NCBI GenBank assembly: GCA_043802345.1
Contig: JAZDLC010000363.1
Coordinates: 1-6,073, forward strand
Source: JAZDLC01 sp043802345
Lineage (GTDB): Bacteria > Planctomycetota > B15-G4 > JADJEK01
Reading direction: 5' to 3'
Length of the DNA: 6,073 nucleotides
Notes under the pieces: generated by a model
The model's database searches: none
What the model was told of the DNA's origin: nothing
What the model saw: only the letters and a program-made list of their open reading frames with translations
Program-made: the position numbers and the translations under genes
Shown: in pieces, positions 5,893 to 6,073 of the stretch
Position numbering within the stretch: the stretch's first letter is position 1
Layout: the number at the start of each line of letters is the position of its first letter

Positions 5893-5922
5893 CCCGTCCC
5901 CCCCCCGGATCCCGGCCCGCCC
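5893..5922 (-). other. G-quadruplex / i-motif signature in C-rich tract
   Basis: The plus strand has five C-runs of 3, 9, 3, 3 and 3 bases separated by 2, 4, 2 and 1 bases. On the minus strand this meets the usual G3+ N1-7 rule for an intramolecular G-quadruplex, and the plus strand could form an i-motif. Two more long C-runs (8 at 5849-5856, 6 at 5866-5871) lie just upstream. Long mononucleotide runs are also a place to suspect sequencing error. Confidence 0.55.
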
Positions 5923-5978
5923 AGGAAGCACGCCCGAGAGCCACCCAGATCCCTCACCCGAACCCTGAACCCAAGCCG

Positions 5979-6008
5979 CTCACAAAGACCACAACGCGGT
6001 GAAACCGC
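5979..6008 (+). repeat. CTCAC...CACAACGCGG motif with small hairpin, copy B
   Basis: CTCACAAAGAC leads into CACAACGCGG (identical to copy A over 10 bases) and the mini-hairpin GCGGT-GAA-ACCGC (5996-6008). Compared with copy A the closing pair changes from C-G to T-A on both sides, so pairing is kept. It lies 4 bases beyond the stop codon of the probable minus-strand gene that ends at 6013. Confidence 0.7.
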
Positions 6009-6012
6009 CCCG

Positions 6013-6072
6013 CTACTCGCGCCCCGCGCGGATGCGCCGCTCCGCTCGTTCCACCGCCACCATCTCCGGCGG
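6013..6072 (-). CDS. Probable C-terminal end of a minus-strand gene, partial
   Basis: Reading leftward from the window edge, one frame gives PPEMVAVERAERRIRAGRE and then TAG (6015-6013). Only 19 codons are visible, so no family can be assigned. Support comes from GC-rich third positions in most codons, like the recognised genes here, a charged helical-looking composition typical of real C-termini, and the intergenic repeat that begins just past the stop, as at the other two gene ends. A chance open frame of this length in GC-rich DNA cannot be excluded. Confidence 0.4.
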   Translation of the reverse strand, partial: PPEMVAVERAERRIRAGRE

Positions 6073-6073
6073 C

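Larger units (their letters stand above)
5319..6012. other. Gene-free, repeat-rich tract
   Basis: I find no credible protein-coding gene in these 694 bases. Open frames exist on both strands, but their products are dominated by repeat-derived alternations (RTRTRT, YSYSYS, STSTST) or by Pro/Arg/Gly runs, and none has a family motif. In order it holds a CACAACGCGG hairpin motif (5331-5363), a 164-bp long palindrome (5366-5529), GAGTAC arrays (5555-5761), an unexplained stretch (about 5615-5705), a C-rich stretch (about 5780-5970), and a second CACAACGCGG motif (5979-6008). It reads as a nest of intergenic repeat elements between two gene 3' ends. Confidence 0.75.

Noticed and set aside
5096..5944. 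A 282-codon minus-strand open frame over the thioesterase gene 3' end and the repeat tract
   Set aside because: It runs antisense to the thioesterase gene and through palindromic and hexamer repeats; the product is repeat-derived (RTRTRT) with no recognisable domain.

Overview
This is a high-GC bacterial window with dense coding from 1 to about 5318, followed by a gene-poor, repeat-rich tract to about 6012. Nothing fixes the taxon. A small TM2-like membrane protein, a bitopic membrane protein with duplicated 'QYRG' domains, and abundant intergenic hairpin repeats would fit Planctomycetota or a related environmental phylum, but that is inference only.

Layout, plus strand: the 3' end of a class I glutamine amidotransferase-like hydrolase of the gamma-glutamyl-GABA hydrolase (peptidase C26) type (1-360); an unrecognised bitopic membrane protein with an internal domain duplication (442-1866); 3-dehydroquinate synthase aroB (1850-2950, overlapping the previous gene by 17 bp); and the DNA-processing protein dprA (2991-4064). 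The spacing suggests one transcription unit, although the functions are not obviously linked: aroB feeds the shikimate pathway and DprA handles incoming single-stranded DNA.

On the minus strand, convergent with dprA, lies a two-gene membrane unit: a 130-residue multi-pass protein (4350-4742) coupled by an ATGA stop/start overlap to a 59-residue two-helix protein (4174-4353). A long imperfect inverted repeat (4071-4144) separates it from dprA. Divergent from this unit is a YbgC/4HBT-type hotdog acyl-CoA thioesterase (4884-5318).

The 694-bp gene-free tract (5319-6012) is the most unusual part. It starts and ends with two direct copies of a short motif (CACAACGCGG plus a small hairpin whose stem shows a compensatory base change). 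Between them are a 164-bp near-perfect long palindrome (5366-5529) with the look of a palindromic MITE or structured-RNA repeat, several inverted and direct GAGTAC hexamer arrays (5555-5761), and a strongly C-rich stretch with a G-quadruplex/i-motif signature (about 5893-5922). A minus-strand reading frame ending at 6013 is probably the C-terminus of the next gene. All three intergenic repeat copies in the window sit within 4-12 bp of a stop codon, which suggests a role at 3' ends of genes or preferential insertion there.
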